Shown here in pieces: positions 1 through 9,121 of a DNA stretch of 64,000 bases. Location of the stretch: contig JBDTRR010000001.1 of NCBI GenBank assembly GCA_039931615.1, positions 267,658 to 331,657 on the forward strand, given 5' to 3'. Source of the DNA: JAHFUI01 sp039931615. Lineage in GTDB: Bacteria; Acidobacteriota; Vicinamibacteria; Vicinamibacterales; CAVVIG01. The position numbers and the translations under genes are program-made. The notes beneath the pieces were generated by a model that had not been told where the DNA came from, did no database searches, and was given only the letters and a program-made list of their open reading frames with translations. Positions within the stretch are counted from its first letter, which is position 1; each line of letters opens with the position of its first letter.

Positions 1-1
1 T

Positions 2-922
2 CTGCTGGGGCGCCGCCCGATCGGCAACGACGTCAATCCGTTGAGTGTCCTGTTCACCCGGCCCCGGCTGGCGCCGCCACCTCTCAGCGCGGTGGCGAGC
101 CGCCTCGACGACATCAAGTGGGACGAGGGCGAGATCGTGGAGCCGGATCTCCTGGCCTTCTACAGCCCGCGAACCCTTCGTCACGTCTGCGCGCTTCGCA
201 GCTGGCTGATTGAACGCACGCCATCGGACCATGCCCCTGACCCGGTTGACGACTGGATTCGGATGGTCGCCATCAACCGTCTCTCCGGCCACTCCCCGGG
301 CTTCTTCTCGGTCTATACCCTGCCGCCGAATCAGGCGGTCTCGGCGGCCTCCCAGCGGATCATCAACGAACGACGAGGACAGACACCTCCCGACCGCGAC
401 GTGAAGAAGCTGATTCTGAAGAAGACGGCCGCACTGCTTCGCGACGGCACGATGCCGTCTCACCCACCATCGTTGCTGACCACTGGCGCCGCCCAGTCGA
501 CGCCGGCGATCGCTGACGGTGCCGTTCAGTTGGTGGTGACCTCACCACCGTTCCTGAACATCGTGCAGTACGCCGCGGACAACTGGCTCAGAAGCTGGTT
601 CGCGGGGATCGACGTCGCCAGCGTGGCGATCGCGCAGCACCGCACCGAAGCCGGATGGCAGACCATGGTTCATGACACGCTGATCGAGCTGGCGCGGGTG
701 GTCCATCCAGGCGGCCACGTGGCGTTCGAGGTCGGCGAAGTTCGCCAGGGCAAGGTCCTGCTCGAACGTCTCGTCTGGGAAGCGGCGGACGGTCTGCCGT
801 TCGACCGGCTGTTCGTGATGGTCAACCAGCAGGAATTCACCAAGACCGCGAACTGCTGGGGAGTCAAGAACAACACCAGCGGCACGAATACCAACCGGAT
901 CGTCGTTCTGCAGAGACACTAG
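2..922 (+). CDS. DNA methyltransferase, C-terminal part (5' end outside window)
   Basis: The frame is open from the first bases of the window, so the start lies upstream. The visible part begins with a GRRPIGNDVNPLS stretch, which in DNA methylases follows the SAM-binding motif I (FxGxGT). About 165 residues later comes TSPPF, the catalytic motif IV of N4-cytosine/N6-adenine methylases (usually TSPPY). A second SAM-fold stretch (VHPGGHVAFEVGEV) and a terminal NTNRIVVLQR strand follow. Motif I before IV indicates a non-beta motif order. No restriction endonuclease is seen downstream, so it could be an orphan modification enzyme or part of a system starting outside the window. The target base and site cannot be read from this fragment. 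Confidence 0.75.
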   Translation: MLGRRPIGNDVNPLSVLFTRPRLAPPPLSAVASRLDDIKWDEGEIVEPDLLAFYSPRTLRHVCALRSWLIERTPSDHAPDPVDDWIRMVAINRLSGHSPGFFSVYTLPPNQAVSAASQRIINERRGQTPPDRDVKKLILKKTAALLRDGTMPSHPPSLLTTGAAQSTPAIADGAVQLVVTSPPFLNIVQYAADNWLRSWFAGIDVASVAIAQHRTEAGWQTMVHDTLIELARVVHPGGHVAFEVGEVRQGKVLLERLVWEAADGLPFDRLFVMVNQQEFTKTANCWGVKNNTSGTNTNRIVVLQRH

Positions 923-1143
923 CGGGATGCAGAACGAACAGATGATTTCCGGGACCTTGCCGCCCGTCGGGCGCGCTGGCCGGCGGTCATCGTGTTGCGG
1001 TCGTCGCGTTCGCCTGCCGGCGAGCGGGATCGACCAGAACATACCACGACCTTCCAACCCACCTGTGACAGCACGACGAGCGGGGCCCCGGTCTACAATG
1101 AGGGCGTCGTCAGCGTGTCCTCGCGAGACGGCGTGGAGTTGCG

Positions 1144-2331
1144 ATGTCGGAACTAGGTGACGCGGGACGCATGCTCGAACTGGCGGAGCAGGCCGCCCTC
1201 AAGAACGATCTGGCGTTTGCCGATGAACTGCTGAGGGGAGCGGCGCGAATCCAGGAGATCGAGCTGGGTCCGCTGCATCCGGATCTGGCCAACACGGTCA
1301 ACAACCTCGCCGTCGTCGCGGAAAAGACCGGCCGGTTGGACGATGCGGAGAAGTTGTACCGACGCGCCGTCGCGATTGCGTCCGCATCGCTGCCGATGGA
1401 CGATCCGATGATCGCCGCCAGCCGGCAGAATCTGGAAGACTTCTGCCGCGCTCATGGGTTTCCACGCGAGACCCGTCCGATGATTGCACCGTTGGTCTCG
1501 GACGGGGCCGCGGGGCTGGACGCGTTCCATCGCGAGCCTGCGACACTTCCGGCTGAGACACCGGCGTTCGTCGCCGCGGCGGCCGACGCCAGTTTTCCGC
1601 TGGAGGCGGCGCTGCCGCCGTCCGGCTCGCCGGTGTCGCGCCCCCGACCGCCGCTGGCGTCCGTGCCGCTGCCGCCCGCGCCGCGCCCGGCATCGCGCCC
1701 GCTCGCGTGGACGGCCGCCGGTGCGGTCATCGTGGTCCTGCTGATTGCCGCGTTCCTCATGAGGCGACCGTCGACGCCGGAACCATCGACCGCTGAACCG
1801 ACGATGGCGCCGCCGGCGGTAGCCACAACGCCGCCGCAGACCGCCGAGCCGCAGAGCGCCGTACCGCCGCCCCCCCAGGCCCGGGTGGAGCCGCCGGCCA
1901 GGCCGGCTCCGGTTGAAGCGCCGAAACCACCGGCGGTCGTACCGCAAAGTACCAGGTCAGGCGCCGCTGCCGCCAGGCCACCCGTTTCGTCGGCGGCCGC
2001 GGGCTCTGTCTCGCTGGCTGCCGCTCAGCTCTGCCGCACCCTGTCGACCAGTGGCGCGAACTGGCGCTGCGATCCCCCGGCCGACCCGGTGCCGCGCGGC
2101 AGACTCATCCTCTATTCACGGGTCCGATCGCCCCGGAATGGGGCGGTCGTACATCGCTGGTTTCGCGGCGCCACGCTGCGACAGTCTGTGAAGCTGCCGA
2201 TCCGGGCCAGCGCGACCGAGGGTTATCGCACCTATAGCCGCCAGACCGTCGACGCCGGAGCGGACTGGCGCGTCGAAGTGACCAGCGCGCAAGGCGACGT
2301 GCTGTTCGAGCGGCGGTTCACCGTGCGATGA
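1144..2331 (+). CDS. TPR and DUF2914 domain membrane protein
   Basis: 395 residues in three parts. Residues 10-105 form a tetratricopeptide region (NTVNNLAVVAEKTGRLDDAE followed by LYRRAVAIA, a TPR helix pair). Residues about 187-207 are one hydrophobic segment followed by Arg-Arg, and a long Pro/Ala/Thr-rich linker occupies 208-290. The C-terminal 100 residues match DUF2914: a W-C pair after LCRTL, then VVHRWFRG, LPIRAS, GYRTYS and WRVEV. The layout suggests a cytoplasmic TPR domain tethered by a single span to an exported DUF2914 domain. The start ATG at 1144 precedes the TPR region closely. Its role is unknown; DUF2914 has no assigned activity. Confidence 0.8.
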   Translation: MSELGDAGRMLELAEQAALKNDLAFADELLRGAARIQEIELGPLHPDLANTVNNLAVVAEKTGRLDDAEKLYRRAVAIASASLPMDDPMIAASRQNLEDFCRAHGFPRETRPMIAPLVSDGAAGLDAFHREPATLPAETPAFVAAAADASFPLEAALPPSGSPVSRPRPPLASVPLPPAPRPASRPLAWTAAGAVIVVLLIAAFLMRRPSTPEPSTAEPTMAPPAVATTPPQTAEPQSAVPPPPQARVEPPARPAPVEAPKPPAVVPQSTRSGAAAARPPVSSAAAGSVSLAAAQLCRTLSTSGANWRCDPPADPVPRGRLILYSRVRSPRNGAVVHRWFRGATLRQSVKLPIRASATEGYRTYSRQTVDAGADWRVEVTSAQGDVLFERRFTVR

Positions 2332-2408
2332 GGGACCCGGCGCGACTGCATCGCGCGGAGCGTCGCGACGGTTGGCGACCTTGCTCGACTCCGCCTTCCT
2401 GAAGTAGG

Positions 2409-3599
2409 GTGTCACCGGAGATCACGACGATCGCACATCACCGGCGCGGCGGGGGCCGCGCCTGGCTTGGCGCCGTTCCACGGCTGTCGCAATTTGCCGT
2501 CGAGCACCTGCTCCTGCTGCCGCTTGGCGCCGTCATCGCCATGGTGTGGGTGAACGTCCAACCGGAGAGCTACTACCAGTTCACCTACGGCATCGCGTTC
2601 GCGGTGAACGACGTCGGCATGGCGCTGTTCTTCGCGTTGATGACCAAGGAGGTGGTCGAAGCCACGGTCCCTGGCGGAGTCCTCCATCCGTGGCGCCGCG
2701 CGCTGATGCCGGTGATGGCCGCGATCGGTGCCACCATCCTGCCGGCGCTGATTCTGGGCCCGATCGTCGGCCTGCTCGACGAGCCCGTGCTCGTCATCGG
2801 CTGGCCGGTCGTGCTCGCGACGGATCTTGCGGTCAGCTATTTCGCGGCCCGGCTGATCTTCCGCCAGCATGCCGGCGTGCCGTTTCTGCTCCTGCTGGCG
2901 ATCGCCTCCGACGGGTTCGGGTTCGTCGCGCTGGCGGTGCTGAACGCCACTCGCGACCTTCATCTCGGCCTGGGCGCCGTCATCTTGATCGCCGCCATCG
3001 GCGTCGCCGCCGGGTTGCGGCGCGCCCGCGTGACGAGCTTCTGGCCCTACCTTCTTGGTGCGGGGGGCCTTTCGTGGTACGCGCTGTTCTGGAGCGGGCT
3101 CCATCCGGCACTGGCGCTGGTGCCGGTCATGCCGTTCCTTCCGCACGCCGGGCGCGATCCGGGATTCTTCGTCGACGCACCGGCCGACGCCCGGGACACG
3201 CTCAGCCGGTTCGAGATCTGGTGGAGGTATCCCGCCCAGGTTGCCTTGTTCTTTTTCGGACTGGTCAATGCCGGAGTACCGCTCGGCGCGCTGGAACCGG
3301 GCACGCTGGGCGTGCCAATCGCGGTCATCGTCGGCAAGCCGATCGGCATCCTGATCGGCGCCGGCATCGCCGTCGGCGCCGGCCTTCACCTGCCGCAGCG
3401 TGTTGGCTGGCGGGAACTGGTCGTGATCGGTCTTCTCGCCGCGGTTGGTTTCAGCGTCGGTCTGTTTTTTTCCGCCGCGCTCCTGCCCCCGGGACAGCTG
3501 CGATCCGAAACCAGCATGGGCGTCCTGCTCACTCTCGCCGCCGCGCCACTCGCCCTCCTGCTCGCCAGACTGCTCGGCGTCGGCCGGTTCGGACGATAG
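2409..3599 (+). CDS. nhaA: NhaA-family Na+/H+ antiporter, divergent
   Basis: 396 residues with about 11-12 hydrophobic segments. NhaA landmarks are present: ATDLA at residues 137-141 (Asp139 corresponds to E. coli Asp133) and VGKPIG with Lys310 (E. coli Lys300). At the ion-binding pair, where E. coli has Asp163-Asp164, this protein reads Ser167-Asp168 (AIASDGFG). The family normally exchanges about two protons per Na+ or Li+ across the inner membrane. Loss of one Asp could change stoichiometry or specificity; that is inference. The start is a GTG at 2409 with no strong Shine-Dalgarno, so a later start such as ATG 2541 cannot be excluded. An inverted repeat with T-run follows the stop. Confidence 0.85.
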   Translation: MSPEITTIAHHRRGGGRAWLGAVPRLSQFAVEHLLLLPLGAVIAMVWVNVQPESYYQFTYGIAFAVNDVGMALFFALMTKEVVEATVPGGVLHPWRRALMPVMAAIGATILPALILGPIVGLLDEPVLVIGWPVVLATDLAVSYFAARLIFRQHAGVPFLLLLAIASDGFGFVALAVLNATRDLHLGLGAVILIAAIGVAAGLRRARVTSFWPYLLGAGGLSWYALFWSGLHPALALVPVMPFLPHAGRDPGFFVDAPADARDTLSRFEIWWRYPAQVALFFFGLVNAGVPLGALEPGTLGVPIAVIVGKPIGILIGAGIAVGAGLHLPQRVGWRELVVIGLLAAVGFSVGLFFSAALLPPGQLRSETSMGVLLTLAAAPLALLLARLLGVGRFGR

Positions 3600-3602
3600 A
3601 CG

Positions 3603-3692
3603 AGAAAAAATCGATTCTGACGTAGTGCAGACCTTCAGGTTCTGCCAGACACAGCAGGCCTAACTAAAGGCCTGCACTACATCGATTTTTTC
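3603..3692. repeat. Nested inverted repeat / likely terminator after nhaA
   Basis: Outer arms GAAAAAATCGAT (3603-3614) and ATCGATTTTTTC (3681-3692) flank inner arms GTAGTGCAG (3622-3630) and CTGCACTAC (3672-3680). Inside are two smaller hairpins, around 3629-3645 and 3655-3673. The T-run on the right arm could terminate nhaA, and by symmetry the gene entering from the right. The inner architecture (inverted ends around two hairpins) resembles the dispersed repeat described elsewhere in the window. Confidence 0.6.
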
Positions 3693-3720
3693 ATCCGGCT
3701 AAAGCCGGATGCCACGTACA
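3693..3720. repeat. Dispersed hairpin repeat, half copy
   Basis: A hairpin ATCCGGC-TAAA-GCCGGAT followed by GCCACGTAC, matching the right half of the dispersed element. It lies between nhaA and the end of the gene on the opposite strand. Confidence 0.65.
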
Positions 3721-3733
3721 GAATGATGCCAAC

Positions 3734-4219
3734 TCAGGGACGGAACGTGAAGCCGACGGCGAATTTGAAATTCGGGCTCTTGAGCGCGCCGATCTTCGCC
3801 TCAGCAAACAGACCCTTGGTATGGACCAGGCCGATCAACCCGTTGAATCCGCCTTCCGACCGCGTCTCGGTCGAAAATCGGTAGACGTTGAGGGCCGGTC
3901 CGCCACCCACGTAGAGGTCCCACATCGCCAGCGCACGCGGCAGGCGGGGGGCATTGGGCGGCAAGCGATAGATGAACTCGAAGTTGACCGCGACCAGCGT
4001 CAGATCGTTGCCGACGCCAATCTCCACATTCGGCCGAAAGCGCAGTGAATCGGCCAGATCAGGGGTTTCGACATGGGCGCCGAAATAGAACTGATCCGGG
4101 TCGACGCTGGCGCCAACCCGACCTCCGACCCGTTGTGCCCGCGCCGGCGCCGCGACAGCCAACAGCACCAGTGCCGCAGCCACCGGCCAGAGACCTCTCA
4201 TTCGACGACTCTCTCGCAT
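3734..4219 (-). CDS. Secreted / outer-membrane hypothetical protein
   Basis: About 161 residues with a clear signal peptide: a basic N-terminus (RESRRMRG), then a hydrophobic run LWPVAAALVLLAVAA ending APARAQ, with likely cleavage after ARA. The mature part has alternating strands typical of small outer-membrane barrels (FYFGAHVETP, LTLVAVNFEFIYRL, WDLYVGGGPALNVY) and ends with an aromatic strand FKFAVGFTFRP. The terminal Phe-x-Phe pattern fits barrel assembly signals. No named family recognised. The start is ATG 4219; the codon before it is TTG, and ATG 4201 is an alternative. Confidence 0.65.
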   Translation of the reverse strand: MRESRRMRGLWPVAAALVLLAVAAPARAQRVGGRVGASVDPDQFYFGAHVETPDLADSLRFRPNVEIGVGNDLTLVAVNFEFIYRLPPNAPRLPRALAMWDLYVGGGPALNVYRFSTETRSEGGFNGLIGLVHTKGLFAEAKIGALKSPNFKFAVGFTFRP

Positions 4220-4295
4220 CAATACAACAACCTCCGGATTCGATGATATGAGCGGACCGGGAAATTCGCCAGCGCTCCGAGGTCGATCCCCTCGC

Positions 4296-5549
4296 TCAGG
4301 CCAGCATCGCCTCGATCGCGTCGGCCGCGGCCTCGGCGCCGCGCTCCCGATTCACGACTGCCGCCACGTCCGCCGCACGCGTCCGGTATCCCTCGGGTTG
4401 GCGGAGCCGCTTCAATTCGCCGGCGACGCGATCCGCCGTGTATCGGCTGGGAGACAGCGTGCGTGCGACGCCGAGCCTGGTCACCCGAAACGCGTTGTCG
4501 GGCTGATCATGCCCATGTGGGACGACCAGCATCGGACGCCCGCTGCGCAGCCCCTGCGCCGTCGTGCCGATGCCGCCCTGGTGGACGACGACGCTGGCGC
4601 GCGGAAACAGCAACTGGTGCGGCGCCCGATCGATCAGGAGCACGTCCGGCGACCGCGATCCGGTCGGCTGATTCTCGACGAATCCTCCGGTCAGCAGGAC
4701 GGCCCGCACGCCGAGTCGTGACACCGCCTCCACGCTCTCCTGATAGAAGCGGCCGGCGGCGCCGACCGCCGATGTACCGAGCGTGAACACCACCGGCGGC
4801 GGGCCGGCGGCGAGGAACGACTCCAGCGCCGGGTCCAGGAGGTCCGGTCCGTTGTAGAACACGAACCCGGTCATCCGGACGTGCGGCGGCCAATCGGCCT
4901 GCGGCTCGGCCAGCACCGGCGAGAACAGCGCCAAGGTCGCCGCCGGCGAAAACTGTCCTTCGAACAGCGGGTGTCCGCCAGGCGGCAGCCCCAACCGGGC
5001 GCGAAGCCGATCGACCGGCTCGGTCCACGCGCGGGTCGCACGGCGCGCCAGGCCGACGACAATCCGGCCGAACCACGGCCCGAGCCGCCGCAGATGGACC
5101 AGACGGGGCATCGGCGGCAGCACCGGCAGGTCGGTCACCGAGAAGAACCCCAAGGGCGCGAGTATCGTCGACACCCACGGGAGCCGCAGCGTCTCCGAAA
5201 CCAGCGGCGCGGCCAGCGTCAGCGGATGGCTGACCAGTAGATCGGCGCCGGCCGCAACCTGGCGCAGCTCATCGAAGGTTCGAGGCAGGGCCGGCACCAC
5301 CAGGTCGCGGACCACCGCTTCGGTTCCCTTGACCGGGTGCATCACCCGCTTCATCACCTCGCGATCAGTCGGATCGATATCGAGGCCGACCGCGGCGAAC
5401 CCGATCTGCTCCCGCTCGATGGTCCGCCGGTAGTACTCGGGCGCCGCGATCAGCGCCTGATGACCCCGCGCGTTCAGCGCCTTGGCGAGACCAACATACG
5501 GGTAGACGTCGCCGTACGATCCCCAGCAGGTGATGACGATGCGTGACAT
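4296..5549 (-). CDS. UDP-glycosyltransferase-like protein (GT1/MGT type)
   Basis: 417 residues with the GT-B fold of the MGT/UGT family. The N-terminus SRIVITCWGSYGDVYP carries the GS(x)GD motif of glycosyltransferase family 28/1 enzymes. The donor-binding signature near residue 322 reads HQGGIGTTAQGLRSGRPML, followed by VVPHGHDQPDNA, the usual nucleotide-sugar pocket. Such enzymes transfer sugars to small hydrophobic acceptors such as sterols, macrolides or hydroxy-fatty acids. ATG 5549 is chosen because the family motif begins just after it; the frame extends 66 bases further upstream without family similarity. No biosynthetic cluster surrounds it, so the acceptor is unknown. It is divergent from the secreted-protein gene at 5680. 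Confidence 0.85.
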   Translation of the reverse strand: MSRIVITCWGSYGDVYPYVGLAKALNARGHQALIAAPEYYRRTIEREQIGFAAVGLDIDPTDREVMKRVMHPVKGTEAVVRDLVVPALPRTFDELRQVAAGADLLVSHPLTLAAPLVSETLRLPWVSTILAPLGFFSVTDLPVLPPMPRLVHLRRLGPWFGRIVVGLARRATRAWTEPVDRLRARLGLPPGGHPLFEGQFSPAATLALFSPVLAEPQADWPPHVRMTGFVFYNGPDLLDPALESFLAAGPPPVVFTLGTSAVGAAGRFYQESVEAVSRLGVRAVLLTGGFVENQPTGSRSPDVLLIDRAPHQLLFPRASVVVHQGGIGTTAQGLRSGRPMLVVPHGHDQPDNAFRVTRLGVARTLSPSRYTADRVAGELKRLRQPEGYRTRAADVAAVVNRERGAEAAADAIEAMLA

Positions 5550-5679
5550 GGTTCGTGAAGGCGCGGTTCGCTGCGCTCGGCAAACTAGCACAAATATCGG
5601 GCCGGTGATGGCCACCGCGGCGGCCGCTCCCGATGACGTCAGACCGTTCCCTCACGGGATCCGATATATTGAGTCTCGA

Positions 5680-6270
5680 ATGGCGTGGCGATCGAAGCTG
5701 GTGTTTTCAGCGGCGGGTCTGCTGTTGACCGTCTCGGTGCCGGCCGGCCAGAGAGCTCCAACCAGCTGGCTGGATCGACCGCTGACCAACTGGAACCGGG
5801 GCGGCGCCGCCGTGCCTCGCGCTCCAGAGGCCGGCGAAGCCGTCGCCTCCGTCATCCGGCGCTGCCAGCTGACGCCGCCGCGATCGACGACGGCGGAACG
5901 GGCGATCGATGCCGCCGGCTGGATTCCCTTCTGGAACGTCGATCAACAGCTGGTGCGAGAGGACATCGAGATCATCGCCGGCATGCGCGGGGCCGACGGC
6001 ATGTGCCGGCCGGTGGACTACAACCTCTTCGTGTTTGTCGGCGGACGCTTCGCCGGTGTCCTCTCTCCCAGGCCGATGACGTCACGGCTCGACAGTTCGT
6101 CCGGCGTCGTGCGGCTGCCGCTACCGGCGATCACCGCGGAGTTCGCGCGCTTTGCCAGCACCGATCCCCTCTGCTGCCCGTCTTCGCGCGTGACCGTCCG
6201 CTATCGCATCGACCGCACGGCCGCCGGGCCGGTCGTCGCGCCGGTGGAGATCAGGAACACCCGCCCGTAA
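5680..6270 (+). CDS. Secreted hypothetical protein
   Basis: 196 residues. The N-terminus MAWRSKLVFSAAGLLLTVSVPAGQ is a typical signal peptide. The mature part contains WIPFWNVDQQLVREDIEI and four scattered cysteines (RRCQLT, MCRPVDYN, and the CC pair in DPLCCPSS) that could form disulfides outside the cytoplasm. The middle, YNLFVFVGGRFAGVLSP, resembles the LppP/LprE type of mycobacterial lipoproteins, but I cannot confirm the family. ATG 5680 is preferred because it gives the signal peptide. It is followed after 92 bases by the M3 peptidase on the same strand. Confidence 0.65.
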   Translation: MAWRSKLVFSAAGLLLTVSVPAGQRAPTSWLDRPLTNWNRGGAAVPRAPEAGEAVASVIRRCQLTPPRSTTAERAIDAAGWIPFWNVDQQLVREDIEIIAGMRGADGMCRPVDYNLFVFVGGRFAGVLSPRPMTSRLDSSSGVVRLPLPAITAEFARFASTDPLCCPSSRVTVRYRIDRTAAGPVVAPVEIRNTRP

Positions 6271-6362
6271 CGTCGGTCGACGACTCCAGCGGCTCGCGGC
6301 GTCACCGCCGCGGTTTGGAGAGGGCGTCGGCGGGCTGGACGCGAGGGAGACGGAGGAAATCG

Positions 6363-8228
6363 ATGAACGCCGCGCAAGCCTATTTCGAACAGCTGAACCG
6401 CGCCTACAACGACGTCCACAAGGTCAAGGAGGACCTGTTCTGGGCCACCTACATGGCGATCAGCGACGACCATGCCGGCTTTGCCCGCGCGGAGAATGCC
6501 TATAAGGCGTTCATCTCCGATCCGGCCCAACTCCAGGCGACCCGCGCCCATCTGGCGGACGTCCGCGGCCTGCCTGCCGGCGCGGCGCGCGATGCCCTGC
6601 TGCACGGCCTGAGCGGCTGGCTGGCGCTGTTCGAAGCTCACACCATCGACAGCGACGAGGGCCGCGCGCTGATGCGCGCGATCATCGACGGCGAGTCGGC
6701 GCTGTTCGCCAGGAAGCGGGACCTGCAGCTCCGGCACCTCAACGACCGGGGCGAAAGCGAGGTCGCGACCCTCAGCACGCTCGCCATCAATCAGTCGACA
6801 AACCCGGTGGAGGATCGCCGGCACAGCTCGTTCGAGGCCTTCCGCGCGATCGAGCGGTGGGTCCTCGACAACGGCTTCCTGGAACTGGTGCAGCTCCGCA
6901 ATCGCTTCGCCCGGTCGCTCGGCTTCTCCACCTACTTCGAGCTCAAGGCGCTGAAGAACGAGCGGATGGCGCCCGCCCATCTCAAACAGATCCTGGACGA
7001 CTTCGTCGCACGCACCGACGTGGCCAATGCGCGCACCCTGGCCGAGCTGCAGGCCGCGCATGGCGAGCAGGCGCTCAGGCCCTGGAACCTGCGCTTTTTC
7101 GCCGCCGGTGAAGTGGTGCGCCGGATGGACGAGTACATGCCGTTCGGACTGGCGCTGCGCCGCTGGGTCGAGAGCTTCCGCCGTCTTGGCATCCGCCACC
7201 GCGGCGCCACGCTGCAGCTGGATCTGATAGAGCGTCCGGGCAAGCATCAAAACGGCTTCTGCCACAGTCCCGTCCCGGCCTGGATCGATGAAACGGGCCG
7301 ATGGCACCCCAGCCAGATCAACTTCACCGCCGAGGCCAGGCCCGACCAGGTCGGCAGCGGTCTGCGTGCCATCAACACCTTGTTCCACGAGGGCGGCCAC
7401 GCCGCCCACTTCGCCAACGTGGCGCAGAACGCGCCGTGCTTCTCACAGGAGTATGCGCCGACGTCGATGGCCTATGCCGAGACGCAGTCGATGTTCTGCG
7501 ACAGCCTGCTCGGCGACGCCGACTGGCTCAAGCGCTATGCCCGCAATGCGCAGGGCCAGGCGATCCCGGATGCGCTGATCCGCGATCGCGTCGCCAGCAG
7601 CCAGCCGATGCGGGCGTTCGACGAGCGCTCGATCGCGGTCGTGCCCTACTTCGAGTCGAGGCTCTATCAACTGGACGAAGCGGCGCTCACACCCGAGACG
7701 GTGCTGGCCCTGGCGCGGGAGACGGAAGTGCGGCTGCTCGGCATCGAGAGCCCCCGGCCGATGCTGGCGATCCCGCACCTGCTCAACCAGGAATCGGCCG
7801 CCTCCTATCAAGGCTACCTGCTGGCCCACATGGCGGTGTATCAGACACGGGCCTTCTTTCTGGGCCGCGATGGTTACCTGACCGACAACGGCGCGATCGG
7901 GCCGGCACTGGCCAAGCACTACTGGGCGCCGGGGAACAGCGTCGACCACGCCGCCACCCTGCGCAGCCTCACGGGCGAAGGTTTTTCGCCGCGCTACCTG
8001 GCGGAGGAGTGCAACATGTCGACGGAGGCAGCCTGGGTCCGCGCTCAGGCGACCATGGCGGCGGCAGCCGCACGTCCGTACGCCCGCGACGAAACGGCGT
8101 CACTCGACGCGGACATCCGCGTCGTCCATGGCGCCGAGGTGCTGGCCGACTCCAGCGCCGGTGAAGACGCGATGTGTGCGCGCTTCGAAGGATGGGTGCG
8201 CGACCACTACCCGACGGCGGCGCGCTGA
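6363..8228 (+). CDS. M3 family zinc metallopeptidase (oligoendopeptidase-like)
   Basis: 621 residues, a usual length for M3 peptidases. The zinc motif is HEGGH at residues 342-346 with the extended HEGGHAAHF signature, and the third ligand is likely Glu373 in AYAETQS about 27 residues later. Upstream the protein is helical (DLFWATYMAI, RNRFARSLGFSTYFELK), as expected for the M3 clamshell. M3 enzymes cleave short cytosolic peptides; no signal peptide is seen here, so a cytoplasmic role in peptide turnover is likely. The ATG at 6363 follows a GGAGGAAATCG Shine-Dalgarno at good distance. The same frame is open far upstream but shows no family similarity there. Confidence 0.9.
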   Translation: MNAAQAYFEQLNRAYNDVHKVKEDLFWATYMAISDDHAGFARAENAYKAFISDPAQLQATRAHLADVRGLPAGAARDALLHGLSGWLALFEAHTIDSDEGRALMRAIIDGESALFARKRDLQLRHLNDRGESEVATLSTLAINQSTNPVEDRRHSSFEAFRAIERWVLDNGFLELVQLRNRFARSLGFSTYFELKALKNERMAPAHLKQILDDFVARTDVANARTLAELQAAHGEQALRPWNLRFFAAGEVVRRMDEYMPFGLALRRWVESFRRLGIRHRGATLQLDLIERPGKHQNGFCHSPVPAWIDETGRWHPSQINFTAEARPDQVGSGLRAINTLFHEGGHAAHFANVAQNAPCFSQEYAPTSMAYAETQSMFCDSLLGDADWLKRYARNAQGQAIPDALIRDRVASSQPMRAFDERSIAVVPYFESRLYQLDEAALTPETVLALARETEVRLLGIESPRPMLAIPHLLNQESAASYQGYLLAHMAVYQTRAFFLGRDGYLTDNGAIGPALAKHYWAPGNSVDHAATLRSLTGEGFSPRYLAEECNMSTEAAWVRAQATMAAAAARPYARDETASLDADIRVVHGAEVLADSSAGEDAMCARFEGWVRDHYPTAAR

Positions 8229-8971
8229 AGACCGCCGTCTTTTCCGGCTCATCTGCACGAAGCATCCCGGCGGTATGATCAATCTGCCGTGGACAACTCG
8301 TCCGAAAGCGCGCCCCGTGGACGGCTGCGCGCCCTTTACGACTGGCTGACCGGAACGCCGGCGCCGCTGCCACCGGGCGACCCGGCGATCGCCCGGATGC
8401 GGACGGGCGCGCCCACCCGCATCGCCCACTACGTGATCGCCCGCAAGCTGGGCGAAGGGGGAATGGGTGTCGTCTATGCGGCGCGCGACGAGCGGCTGGA
8501 GCGGATCGTCGCCGTGAAGACGATGTCGGCGTTATCGACGCTCGCCAGCGACGACACCGCCCGGAAGCGTTTCTGGCGTGAGGCCCGAGCCGCCGCCAGT
8601 GTCAATCACCCGAACATCTGTCAGATCTACGAGATCGGCGAGGACGACGGGCAGCTGTTCATCGCGATGGAACTGCTCGAGGGTGAGGCGCGGTCGGAAC
8701 GGCTGCGGCGCGGGCCGTTGAGCGTTTCGCATGCGGTGCCGATCGGGCTCGGCATCCTGGCCGCGCTGTCGGCGCTGCACGGGCGCGGCATTGTCCACCG
8801 GGATCTCAAGCCGTCCAACGTGTTCCTGACGCCGCATGGCGTGAAACTGCTCGACTTCGGCCTGGCCCGCCCTCAGCCGGAGCCGGCGATCAGCTGGTGG
8901 CATTCCGCGAAGCCGGCGGCGAACGGCTTCTCGGCTGGGAGCCACCGAAGCCTCTGTAAAGACGCCTCATC

Positions 8972-9033
8972 GCACGTGGCGTCCGACCTGGTCGGACTAC
9001 GGAACAATCCGGCTGAAGCCGGATCCCACGTAC
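8972..9033. repeat. Dispersed bipartite hairpin repeat, full copy
   Basis: Ends GCACGTGG...CCACGTAC flank hairpin GTCCGACCTGGTCGGAC and hairpin ATCCGGCTGAAGCCGGAT. Located in the region that truncates the kinase. Confidence 0.8.
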
Positions 9034-9039
9034 TTCGTC

Positions 9040-9106
9040 GTACGTGGCGTCCGACTTCAGTCCGACCACGGTCGGATCAATCCGGCCGAAGCCGGACCTC
9101 GCGTAC
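9040..9106. repeat. Dispersed bipartite hairpin repeat, full copy
   Basis: A second copy in direct orientation, 6 bases after the first, starting GTACGTGGCGTCCGAC and ending GCGTAC. Its first hairpin carries an inversion-like change (CAGTCCGAC for CAGTCGGAC). Tandem placement suggests repeated insertion or local duplication. Confidence 0.75.
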
Positions 9107-9121
9107 GGCGGGAACCATCAG

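Noticed and set aside
1065..1099. Promoter-like GTGACA and TACAAT before the TPR/DUF2914 gene
   Set aside because: The spacer is 23 bases, too long for a sigma-70 promoter.
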